From: Hirudo medicinalis
Taxonomy: Eukaryota; Annelida; Clitellata; Hirudinida; Hirudinidae
Direction: 5' to 3'
Assembly (NCBI GenBank): GCA_011800805.1
Contig: MPNW01000052.1
Span: 113,336-177,335 of the forward strand
DNA: 64,000 nt
Shown here: positions 48,054 through 60,345 of the stretch, one piece after another
How positions within the stretch are numbered: the stretch's first letter is position 1
How the letters are laid out: each line of letters starts with the position of its first letter
Notes under the pieces: generated by a model
Seen by the model: only the letters and a program-made list of their open reading frames with translations
The model's database searches: none
Told to the model about the DNA's origin: nothing
Made by a program: the position numbers and the translations under genes

Positions 48054-50352
48054 AATGTTGCTGTTTTTGCATCTATTAAAATGTTAAGTATATAATCACA
48101 AATTTGCATATATAACAATTTTTTTCAAATAATTTTGCTTTCCAATAAAATTTCTTGCTTTTATTTATTATTTTAGGTTATTACTTCCAAATGTACAGCA
48201 AAAGTAATTCCAGAAATTGACAATACCAATACTTGGAATGAATATTGTTATTCAATCTTCCGACAAAGGCCCGAAATTATTCCGGGCCCTTAAATGTTGC
48301 TGCAAACCGTTTGTATCAGCTATTTAAACTGGGAGTTTAGCACATATATGTTGGAGTTCTGTTGGCTCCAGAGAACGATTTCTTCATAATGAATAAAATC
48401 AGTCAATGGACTTCATCTACAGTTATTACAGACTGAGAAAATTACATTCAGAAATGTCACTTTGTGTTTTTCAGTTCATACCAATGTGATCGAGTAATAT
48501 GGATCCAGTCTCCAAAAATGCCCTCACTAAAAATCTGCCATGCCACTGAGCTTTTATCTCCCTCTGGCAATACTTTATTATTAGATCATTCCTTATAAAT
48601 GAATTTAGTACAGATATTTATGTTTCCTGACATATCAGAATGTTTCACTAAATAGCATATCCATACCCACCCAATAACTACAGAAATTAACAATGGTGTG
48701 AGCAATGCCCCTTAATCTAGTTACTTCGGTACAAATACAATAATGTAAATATTTAATTAAATAATTGAAACTTAAATTTATTAGTTTATTAAATTGCAGT
48801 AAATAACGTTACAATTAAGAAATAAAAAAAATTACTGCACATCACTTTTTGTGACGAGACATAGCTCCTACACTCGAATAATAAGTAGCCTCAAAACTAG
48901 GGCAACGGCCTTCATTCTTTATTCTACCGTAGTTTTCTCAACACAATACTTTAGTTTGCTCTGTACTAATAGCGTATGCAGGTAAATTATATTATAATTA
49001 AATCAATTTTATTCTACTCCATCTCACACAAAACCGCCGAGCGTCACCCACACTTAAGAGAGCAGAATACTTTTCTAGACAAACCCTTTTCAAGGATTGT
49101 CCACCATGAAATGAAGCTAAATATCGCAAAAATTGCCTAAGACAGCAAACGTACGCATTTAAACGACATCCAGGGCGAATCTTTCTTTGTCGCGGGCATC
49201 TGGCTACTGAACATAGTCTACGCTTCCCAGGATGTGCGGGCGAAAGCAGCTATGGCTCATGAAGCACGAAAACAGCAGAAATTTTGCAATCTATTTGACG
49301 GACTCGTGACCAACGGAGGCGAAACGAGGCCTTATTTACTTTATTGTGTATGGCTCCTGCCCCAGTATACCATATTTAACACGTTCAACAATCACTACTC
49401 AAGCACGCACAACTCCAAAAATCTAGCCGCAGCAGCGATCCAGCTATGCTTCTCTCAGACTTTACCTGTATCGGCCACAACCCGATGCCGACTCCTCAGG
49501 CGCCAGACTAGAATCTACTCGCTGCTCGAACCTTACTTCAATAGTATAATTTAGCATAAAAAAAGAAATCGCACTAGACCCAAAATGATGTAAAGTTATT
49601 AATTTAATTCTTAGGTTCATGATTCTTATCATTTTTTTGCTGGAGTCGCCACCGGGCGCGGGATCATCGCAAGGTTCCACGACCGGAGGGAATTCAGACT
49701 CAACAGAAGATTCCAACGAACTCCCCAAATGTACTGACACCTTTTACCCGTTACTCATTTTTTTTTGAATATTTGACGCATCCGCTAGTCCCAACTCACT
49801 AATACGTTGATCCTCTAAAAATACTGTTCATCTGTAGCTATATCACCAAAAGTCGCTAAGTGGAGTGCGATACTTCACTTCGACCGACCCAATACCCAAG
49901 AAGCAAAAACGCTGCTTACAGACCATGTGTCTAACTTGTGGTTCCTCTATGCCTGAAGCAAGCTCTGAAGGTGTGGTTCCCATAAGCAAGACTAAGAAAT
50001 TGAGTCTAGCATATACCAGATAAAACTCAGAATACCAACATGCTATAATCTCGAAATGCAACCTCAACTGGGGCCAGCCCAGGGCCCTGACCCCGAGCCA
50101 CCCAATAAGAGGGACCTCCCATCAATAAAGGCTTTCGAAAAAATGACTCAAAATACGTAGTCATAACCAGTTCCTGGTTATGCTTCTCTCTCTCTCTCTC
50201 TCTCTCTCTAATGAATGTGTTTACTGCTTCACATGCAGATTGATGTGTTTAAATAAAGCAAAATCTGAGTCTTCTCACCTTTCATCTAATGGATTCTATG
50301 ATTGGAACCATTCACAAGAACATCTTCATAGTCATGAGCAGTCAACAGAACA
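48054..50352. other. Non-coding stretch with transposon debris
   Basis: No gene is supported. Frames at 49234-49554 and 49462-49740 have no recognised motif. A CT microsatellite lies at about 50192-50210. Confidence 0.45.
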
Positions 50353-51573
50353 TTGAAGGCTACGATTGCTTTCAATAGGAGGTTAAAAGCAATAGGGCGA
50401 AATGATACGGAGCTGACACAACAGGTCGAGCGTCTAGAGCAGTACTGGAGACCAGTGTTGAAACGAGTAGTCAATGTTATCAAATTTGTAAATGCAAATG
50501 TAGTTCATTTGTATAGCACCATATGCATAGCGCCAAAGGCGCTTTTTGTTAACCATTTATATAGCGCTCATCCCCAAGGGCGCTTGCGAAGTCCAAATCA
50601 TCTTATTCATGCAACGGACTTTAATCAAATAAATAAATAAATAAATATAAATAAATAAGGGCGCTTGCGGCAGGGCAGGATGGGTTTCGAACAAGACATT
50701 ACGACTGTTGCCATTACCACAGGAACGTAACCCATTCGGCCAACCGCCAAATTTTTGCCGAGCATGGCTTAGCATTTAGAGGAGACAATGAATCGGTTGG
50801 ATCACATAGAAATGGAAACTTCCTGAGTATTCTTGAACTCATCGTCCCGTAAGCCACTTTCTTGCATGGCATATCGAAACTCAAATTGCGGCAAGGGACA
50901 CACACACTATCTGTCACCTACAATAATGAAAGATCTTGTCAGTGTAATAGGCGAACAAGTCCTCGGACAAATCATTTCTCGAGTTAAGAAATCAAAGTAC
51001 TACTCCATCTCTTTGGATTCTACACTAACTGGCCCTTGCATTGAGGTACGTGGAGAAAGATGGCCCAGTGGTAAACAAAGGCCATGGTGCTCAATAGATG
51101 CTCAATGCCTTGATGGAATATTTGAAGATACATGACCTAGATCTGGGAAATTGCCGCGGACAAAGCTACGACAATGCACCTGCAATGAATGGTAAGTACA
51201 CTTGTCTACAAGCCAAAGTGAGAGAGAACAGTCTTGCATCCTGGATTCATTGTACAACACATTCTCTAAACTTGGTTTGGAAACATGCTGCAGAATGTTG
51301 TACATTTTTTTACTTGCTTGAAAAGCTGTTCGTCTTCACAATTTCCACGCATCGGCATCAACTTTTGACTGAGGCTTTGAAACATTCATCATTGATTCGC
51401 CATTGACTCTCAAACGTGTCCCAATAACAAGTTGGAATTATAATTCTTCTGGAATTATATCCTGCAAAGAACAGATGCTTACTAATAAAAATCTGCAACA
51501 CGCAAAACTCGATCTAAATACTGCTATAGCGTCACTGACCAGCTTGAAAAATCATGCAGAATGTGGAAGTCCA
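50353..51573 (+). pseudogene. Decayed hAT transposase (ZMYM1/DUF4371-like), split by a SINE
   Basis: Fragments in family order: QQVERLEQYWRPVLKRVVNV and IKF up to 50487; after the SINE, FAEHGLAFRGDNESVGSHR and NGNFLSILELI; then YLSPTIMKDLVSVIGEQVLG and SKYYSISLDST; then CRGQSYDNAPAMNGKY and CTTHSLNLVWKHAAE; finally LKRVPITSWNYNSSG. The pieces lie in different frames with stops between them, and part of the middle (after SLDST) is deleted. The YDNA motif and the CTTHSLNL block are typical of this hAT group. The element is inactive. Confidence 0.78.
50488..50748 (-). mobile_element. tRNA-derived SINE inserted in the hAT transposase
   Basis: Read on the minus strand from 50748: GGCGGTTGGCCGAATGGGTT, then GTTCGAAACCC (B box), GCAAGCGCCC, an AAATA-rich middle, a second GCAAGCGCCC, GCGCTATATAAATGG, and a tail of AACTACATTTGCATTTAC. 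It is flanked by CAAATTT at 50481-50487 and again at 50748-50754, a 7-base target-site duplication. The two hAT halves on either side align with one continuous transposase, which confirms the insertion. Confidence 0.85.
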
Positions 51574-51755
51574 TGAAGACAATAAGCGCAGTAAAAATGT
51601 AGTAAAATAAAGCTACCTTTTTTAACAATTCGACCCATAAATTGCAAGTGAGAACTCATAAATAGATTTATTAAGAAAATAAAAATATGAAGATTCTCTG
51701 AGGTTTTTTTTTTGATTTGATAAAAATAAACATTTCTAGCCATACTAACCGTTAA

Positions 51756-51817
51756 ATCCGGTATCCGGATTCGGTAGGTGAACCATCCGGAGTTATCCGG
51801 TAAAATTTGCTATCCGG
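51756..51817. repeat. ATCCGG motif cluster, possible hAT subterminal repeats
   Basis: ATCCGG occurs five times in 62 bases (51756, 51763, 51785, 51795, 51812), with a near match ATTCGG at 51769. The sequence is otherwise AT-rich. It lies about 180 bases after the last recognisable hAT transposase block, where subterminal binding sites for the transposase would be expected. Confidence 0.5.
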
Positions 51818-52897
51818 TACAAGTAATAAAGCTATAAGTAATTTAATTTATTGTAGTAATTTAACGTTACTACAAGTGCAATGACTTGCTCTTTATTTTG
51901 ACGACATCTAAAACGAATATTGCCAGGTTGAAAGAAGCTTCTTTGCATTCATGTCTCATGCATAAATCATGCAATTTTATTTTAAAAAAAAGCAGCGTCA
52001 AAGATAATATTTAAATAGTCATTGGGGTTAAGAAAGATGAGCTTAGAGTTTTTTTTTTGAAGTGACATTGTAAAATAATAGACGTCCTAGGAATTAATTT
52101 AATAAACGCTCACAATTTTATACCCCGTGCTCTTAAAGTAGACAAAGTCTAAAAAAACTTTGCTTCCGAAGTTATTGCCTGGAAATTATAAGTGGGAAAT
52201 AGTTTCAGGAATCGCGAACATTCCTCGAATAAAAATAATCACTGGAATTCGACGTCCTATTAATTTGACGTCATTTCTGTAGGTTTGTTTTAGAGATTCG
52301 ATTAATGTTATTCCTCTTAAGCCTTTTCGACTTCTTAACAAACCTATTTTAAACAATTAATCAATAAGATCAAATATTTTGGAACGAAATTATATTACTG
52401 AGGTTAGCCTATAATATGCAATAATAACTAAAACTTCGATTCTTTATTAAAATTTAGGTAATGAGCAGCCTTCATAATTATTGCTCGATTAACTTTAACT
52501 CTATAAGAGCTGTGAATGCATTAGTGAGAAGGGCACCCGTCAGATTTAATAAACGATACAAATGTTATATTGGAACTTTAGGAATTTTTTATTTAAAACG
52601 ATGAGAAACTTGTTTAAAGTAACAACAAAATGATGATTGAATCCAAAGAATCGAGAAGAGAACAGCTCAAAATTGATGCCACGTTAGTAATGAAAACTGG
52701 TTTTAATTTCTATAACATTTAAAACCACCGTGTTTGAAAATGAATCAATCCACAGTGAGAGGAAAAGGTAGCAATCTGAACATGTTAAATAAAAAGTAAG
52801 GAGTGAGGTTTGCTAAATTCAGTAACGACCAAGCAGTTAAAAGAGGATCCAACAAAAGTGGTTTTTAAGTCGGAATACTTTAGCCCATCGATAATAG
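51818..52897. other. GAPDH upstream region and probable 5' UTR exon
   Basis: No protein-coding gene is seen. The end of this stretch is probably transcribed: ATAG followed by GTAAGTTAAG at 52898 is a strong splice donor ahead of GAPDH. Confidence 0.4.
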
Positions 52898-53032
52898 GTA
52901 AGTTAAGTTAAGTTAAATTAAGTTAAGTTAATAGAATCAAGGTATCAAGGTAATTTATTTAATTGTTATGCAATCATTCGAACATATATTTATCCTATTG
53001 TAGTATATATTCTTTAAAATTACTCGTTACAG
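52898..53032 (+). other. Probable GAPDH 5' UTR intron
   Basis: Runs from GTAAGTTAAG to TTACAG; the ATG follows ten bases later at 53043. The start of the intron is a TAAGT repeat (about 52899-52932). This is an inferred intron, without transcript support. Confidence 0.5.
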
Positions 53033-53042
53033 GCACTCTCAG

Positions 53043-54181
<1,139 letters not shown>

Positions 54182-55704
54182 AGCGAATTTGCAAAATTTT
54201 TATCGAAAATTTGAATTCATAAATCTCATGCTTATTTTACCAATAAAACTTTACATACTTTTTAAAACGGCCTTCAAAGACCAACAAAACCTGGCTCACA
54301 AGACTTAAAAGTCAACTTTATAAGCAACAGATAATTAGAGCAAGGGAATTGTTGGCAAGTACAATTTTAAGACAGCTAACCATCATTGTGAATTCACAGG
54401 GAATTTAAAAACTCCATAACTTTATTTCTTTTCAAATGAATTGCTAAGAAATAATAATTAATAATACAAATAATAATGCTAGGGAAGAAATTCATTAGCT
54501 ATTGCCAACATTTTAAGGTTAAAATGCAAAAAAGTTTTTAAACTTGGACCAATTCTCGAACAATGGCATGTCTGAAACAACATCAAAACTCTTGAAAAAC
54601 ATTTAGAACAAAATAACGACCGGCATGTTAAATTGTAAACAAATATCTGAAAAATTAAAAAATATGGACTAATAGTAAAGAAATCACAAAAAAAAAAAAC
54701 AACCAAAACCAAGGCAAACCTCAACCATGAAGGACTATTTGGTGCAAAATGAAACTTTACTGTGATCATGAAGAAGCTAATACACAAGTATAACTATTAT
54801 GGCACAAATATATGTTGATGATTACTTTGACAAAACTTTATATGTTACAAAGAAAATTAAGCCATGGAAATAAGTGGCATCTTCTTCATGACAATCATAA
54901 AGCAAAATATTATGAGTATTGATTACTAGATTAATATAGATACTAATTTTAACTTAACATTACAATTACTCATGTAATAATTAACCCAAATAAGCTTAAA
55001 TGAAACTCTGCAAGGGCAACAAGAAAATGAGAGGTCACTAATAAACAAGCCAATCCATTTTTGTACCACTTTGTACCATTAATTGGATGTAAGATGTAAA
55101 AGATCAGAACATAAAGCTCTAAACAAATTTATGCATTACTATGCAAAGGCACAAATGTAGAGAAGAGGCACAAGTGCATAACACTCAGCAATTAGAAAGA
55201 ATTTTTTATATAAATTTATTTTTCTGCCACTACGTTGGGCATACAATTTGTGGATGGGTTTGCTGATATGTCAAAATGAGAAGAATTAAACCAAAAAAGC
55301 TATCCATATCTATAGCCAAACGAAATAATTAGTGTACTCATTTATAATAATAAATATTATTTTAGAGCTGATGGAAGTTGATTGGCTGACGTACAAGCAG
55401 TAAGTCATGAAACACTGCAGACCATGCAAATAACAAATGCATAAATAATTTAAGCTATTGGTTGTCATATTTATGATAAATATAATGAGGAAGGTGATAT
55501 ATTGAGCAACATGCAGATAACAAGAAATATTTGGATTGTCTGGAAGAACACTTAAATGCTCATGAACATCCTTACAAATAATTATGAAATAAATTTATTA
55601 AATGATTTAAAACTAGAAATTAATTATATTTGGAAATATTGTAACAGGTAGCTCTCGTCAATGTCTTCATTTGTATCATCTTCTTCTTCATAATCATACA
55701 AGAC
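54182..55704. other. Intergenic region between convergent GAPDH and KDEL receptor genes
   Basis: AT-rich, presumably both 3' UTRs. No gene is seen; the frame at 54479-54787 has no recognised motif. Confidence 0.5.
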
Positions 55705-56997
55705 TCACACCACAATGGAGAGTGATTTGCCCCTCATGACTGAAATTGAATGAATTAGGTTAATGAATGATTATCATATTCATCATGACCTCTTTCATTA
55801 AGCTTGGCATAATCATAATCAATACCATCATCAGCAAATTACCTCTAGTGACATAGAGATAAAAGAAATCACAATAAAATACTGTCTGGACACATCCTGC
55901 CACCAAAGGTATCAAGTCAACCCAATCTTGAAAGTAGTATCTGTTAATGTTTTTGTTAAATAATGATTGTCTCCAAAATTAGATAATGAAATATGAAATT
56001 AATGAAATCCAAAATATGAATGAAATTATTATTTACGATGCTATTAGCAAATATTCATCAGCAATTGTTTTATTTGATTTTTAAGGAATTATCCTCAGTT
56101 TCAGCTTCAAGGAAATAACATCACATTTGCCTTAATTACATTTATCACGATAACATTTCTATTTCCAGTGCTGTAATGATTAAATAGATTATTATTACAA
56201 CTGAAGATATTAGCACCTGTAAGCCCAGTTGGCAATGTAGAGGGCTCTGTAGAGTCCAAGAGCAAAGAGGTAATGGTATGTTATAGTCTCAGCTTCTCCA
56301 GTCTTGACGATCATGTGCAGCTGTGGGAGGATAGCCACTGACTCTAGGTAGATGGAAAATGTCCACAAGATCTTTAAGATAATGAACAAACTTCTTTTTA
56401 ATAATAGGAAAGAATTATATGTGGTGACAATATATGTGGTAATCATAAAGAATGCTTTGCCTCACCTCTAGTAGCTGAGAATTTTGATGGGTAAAAAGAG
56501 CTAAAATGAAAGATCCCAGTAAAGGTATACTCATATAGAATGTATCTTCATTCTTTTCATAAGTGGCAGAAAAGTGACAGTATATTAGATATATCGTTAG
56601 ATATGTCAAAACTATGAAAACAATCTTCATAATGGTGTTGTAGTATGAGTAGAAATAGTCAAACAAGTCGAGGTATCTGCAGGTGAAAACAAGGGCAAAA
56701 AGAACTTGAGATTTTCCTGACAATCCTGTAATTGTTCAGTAAAATTGACAATATGTATTGATTAGCATCAAAAAACAAAGCAAGTACGTTAATGCTTAGA
56801 TTATAACAATTAATCTCCGAAAATTGCAATAACGACTTTGCAGAAATATGAAACAAATGCATGAGAAATATCACAAAATACAAGGCTTTATTTTTAGAAA
56901 ACAAACCGGAGCATGATCGCGATCGTATAATTTTTACCAGCAAAATAATTATCGCCAGCAAATGGGAAAAATCCCCAGCAAGCCTGAAAATATTCAT
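55705..56997 (-). CDS. KDEL receptor (ER lumen protein-retaining receptor), complete
   Basis: Seven-helix Golgi/ER membrane receptor that returns KDEL-type ER residents from the Golgi. Exons: 56907-56997, 56466-56725, 56217-56371, 55843-55940, 55705-55739. The phases join into 212 residues, the length of the human receptors. It starts [20 protein letters not shown] and continues [39 protein letters not shown], the near-invariant [18 protein letters not shown] and [17 protein letters not shown], then [20 protein letters not shown]. The tail, [12 protein letters not shown], is shorter in basic residues than the vertebrate tail (ITKVLKGKKLSLPA), so the COPI-binding lysines are reduced to a single Lys plus Arg. 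This is the only departure seen. Confidence 0.97.
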
Positions 56998-59727
56998 TGT
57001 TATAAAAATCTCCTACAAACACAACTGTCTAATGATGAAGGCTAATGATGTGTCCAAATTGGTAAAATGCGACTTCCAAGCATTAATAATAATTTAAGTT
57101 AAAGATCTACTATTAATCTTAGACTTAATGAAAATATTTAGCTTCTAAAACTTTTGATAAATAATTTCTTCATACAAAACAGTCAATTTAAGTTATTAAT
57201 AATTTTGTGAACTTTGGAGTCTCACATTAATCAGTTTTTTGCAACATGTAAACACTAACAAAACACATGTAATCATGCAAATATAACGCCATAAGAAATT
57301 GCATTGTATTAGTAGGTTAGCTTATAGTCCAAAATTACTTACGACCATACAGAAATTTCTCATTATGGGTTGATCTCGGAGGTAAATCTCAGATCAGCCC
57401 GTAGCTTTCGGTTTCGGCGCTACGTTTTACTGAAAATTACCCCCATTCTTAACATTATTAATTTGGTATCCAATTTTGATAATTTGGTGCGCCCCCTAGC
57501 TACGCCACTGCCAGGACAAGCTAGGAGCTATTACATAAAAATTTAATACCTCCAGCTTCAAATAATCATTCGAAGCTCGACCTCAGCAAGCCAAGCCTCC
57601 GGACCGCTCGCCTGAAACATCTGCACCGGTTATGCATCAAAATCGCCCTCATCGCACGCTCACAATAACACAATAACCTACTACCTCCATCACTTCATTC
57701 ATGATTTCCACATACCTGATCCCTTTCGTTCACCAGTCAGTCCCTAGCCAGCATTTTTACAGAAATTTGTCACTGGGAGGGTGCATCACCCAACTGGACT
57801 TGACCATGGCCCTCATAGGATGACCTTTTTTTTTTTATGCTTTTACAAGACCAAATTTAAACTACTTGGCTGCTTTGAACAGTACACAGTAAAGTGAGTG
57901 TGCAGTTATTTGGGGTGTTCTCAAAATTGTTAGAGGTGAACACCCCCTAAGGAAGAAAACATAAATCCTTGGTCCTTAGGTTTTCTATTCTGAACCTGTG
58001 TTTTTATATGTCTCTCCTACTGTTTGGAACAAACTGCTTCTCTCAACAGAATACAGCCAACTCTGGATCTCTTGAGTTTCCACCTGAAGAACCATCTCTT
58101 TAAGAGAACTGTGAATCTAAAACTAAGGCTCCACTGACGCCAAAAAAATATGACACCTAGCCACTAGAAAGTGTCGAATATTTTTTGAGATTGGATGTAA
58201 TGTTTATCTTTAATATAATGTTTTCAAGTTTCACAATTGAAAAACACAGTTTGAAATAAATTTGTAAAATATAAATACCTATCGAGGAATGTATTTAGAG
58301 TGCATGCATATCACTCGAGTGAAAGTTGGCCTGTTACGAATAATAATAATAATAATAATAATAGTTAATTTATAATGCGCCATTTGCATAGCGTCAGAGG
58401 CGCTAGGATTTGATTTTCAAATATGAAGAACTATCCATTTCGACATCGTTACCTAAAGAGTCCAATTTATATTAAAATAAACTATTTAGGAATAATAAAC
58501 AGGAAGCAAGCTTTAGATTTTAGATTGATATGCAATTTTCTGCACTTGGTTCTGCATTGTTAAATATTTGTATATATATTCTAATCGGTGCAAAATGTAG
58601 AATAATGGACAATTTTATTGTGAATAGATTAAAATCAATAATCAGTAGGATGAGAACTAAGGGTAGTGTATCAAACGAATTAGTTTTTAATTAAATTTTA
58701 ATGAATTTTAATGTCAGTGAATTTTATCGCCAGAGTTAAACCTTTGGTCTTTTACTTAAGCCAAATCACACATACCTAGATTCAGTTTGAAATGTGCATT
58801 ATTATTTTTTTTTAGATATTTTGCATTTTAAATACTTTACAACTTTGTTTAATATTTTTTGTTTAATATGTGAAACATTATTACATTTACTGGTAACGTT
58901 TGTGACTGAGGCAAATTAATGGCACTTTAAAGGAATAAAGCTAAAATATATCCTTTCTCAGAAAAACTTATTTAAGCGTTACTGCTGGTTATTTTATTAC
59001 GTCACTAATTGCCTAGAGCACTGAGGAAGGACGTCTTACTGTCTGCCGCGTTCTTTGACACGTCCAACACAAATTATAATTTGCATAAATAAATAAAAAG
59101 TCAATAATAATAATTGGCAATAACTGCTGATTTTCAAAATTACGTTAACTCATTGCTATTGTGAATTAACAGAAATTAAAAAGCATCACTTTTGCATTCA
59201 GATGTATGCTTAAAGTTGAATCAGTTCCAGCCATGAAAGTTAACCATTACCATCCAGGTGATCAGTGCCCCAGGCACTACGAGTAATGAAATAATCAATA
59301 AGGATGCTGTTTAGCATCATTTTATTTCGATTCAAATGTAACTTTAAAGTGATAACGAATTTTCTGTTGTTTTTGGCTTAATAAAAGGAAGAACAAAAAT
59401 TGAAAACACAATATAAATTGAAAACGGATGATCTTCTTGCCGCTTGGTGGTCCACTTGTTAATTGCAATAAATAATAATAACTAATTAATGATAACATGC
59501 TAAAGTACCAAAGTATAAAAATTCACAATTTATCAGTGTGTTAGGTAACTTGTTAAAGTTTGTAATGTTATTTTCATCGTGGGAGCACTTGCATCTCCAA
59601 TTTGATAAATTCCCCTGGAACGTATAAATTCCTAAACTAAGTTTATAAATTTCACTAGGTTCAAAACATAACTTTAATAGCCTTCTCTTCTTTTTCCTTA
59701 GGACAAATTTTCATCGTCAGAAACGTG
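56998..59727. other. Intergenic region, no gene seen
   Basis: KDEL receptor promoter side, then AT-rich non-coding sequence. An AAT repeat lies at about 58340-58362. No reading frame has support. Confidence 0.45.
58371..58408 (-). mobile_element. SINE fragment
   Basis: GCGCCATTTGCATAGCGTCA followed by GAGGCGCT resembles 50517-50540 of the full SINE (CACCATATGCATAGCGCCAA, AGGCGCT). The head and tail are lost. Confidence 0.4.
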
Positions 59728-60345
59728 CTAGTAAGAATTTGTGGGAAACCTACTTCCAAACAAGTATACCATCCAAGGCAGCCGGGTTTTTCTTTTCTTT
59801 GTGTATTTATAAGCATCTTTCTTTCCTAAATTCAACAAAAAATCACTGGAAGTGAATGTGATCAGCTTGGTCTTGATTGTAGAAATTTCTGAATGAATAG
59901 CTCTTGGTTCAACCCTAAGTTTTAAACTTCCCGGATTGCTATCTAGTCGGATTTGCGACAAATGCTGCCTCAGCTCATAAAGAGATAATGGATCCAGTTT
60001 TCTTGAATTTAGTAGGTTTGATAGATCTTCACCTCTTTCCTGAGCTTCCAGATCCAATGAGAGATCTTGTAGAATATCTTGAATCTCATAGCCTCGCGTT
60101 TTTATACGCTCGATCACCTGATAGATCTCTTGTTTCATGCCTTTCGCAGTGAATTTTGAAGGAGGCGTAACGGCTTGATGGGAGTGAGATGATTTTTCCC
60201 AAGCCGCTGTCACCAGGTTTGGTTCTTTGACTCGAGGAAAGCAAAAGAGAAAAATTGAAATCAGGATGATGGTGGCAACGGTAATGGTAATTCCAACGCA
60301 GACCAAAAGAACGGTCATGCATTTGCTTCCGCCACTGTTAGGCAT
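59728..60345 (-). CDS. Unrecognised single-pass membrane protein, 205 residues
   Basis: I do not recognise a family. One open frame starts MPNSGGSKCM. Residues ~10-36 form one strong hydrophobic segment (VLLVCVGITITVATIILISI plus FLFCF) with no cleavage-like site, so it is probably a signal anchor. Residues ~70-140 are rich in Glu, Leu and Lys with a helical, possibly coiled-coil pattern (KQEIYQVIERIKTRGYEIQD). A basic segment KKDAYKYTKKRKTR lies near the C-terminus. Composition is that of a real protein and not of the surrounding AT-rich DNA, but expression is not shown. A further exon upstream cannot be excluded. It could be a lineage-specific gene. Confidence 0.5.
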   Translation of the reverse strand: MPNSGGSKCMTVLLVCVGITITVATIILISIFLFCFPRVKEPNLVTAAWEKSSHSHQAVTPPSKFTAKGMKQEIYQVIERIKTRGYEIQDILQDLSLDLEAQERGEDLSNLLNSRKLDPLSLYELRQHLSQIRLDSNPGSLKLRVEPRAIHSEISTIKTKLITFTSSDFLLNLGKKDAYKYTKKRKTRLPWMVYLFGSRFPTNSY

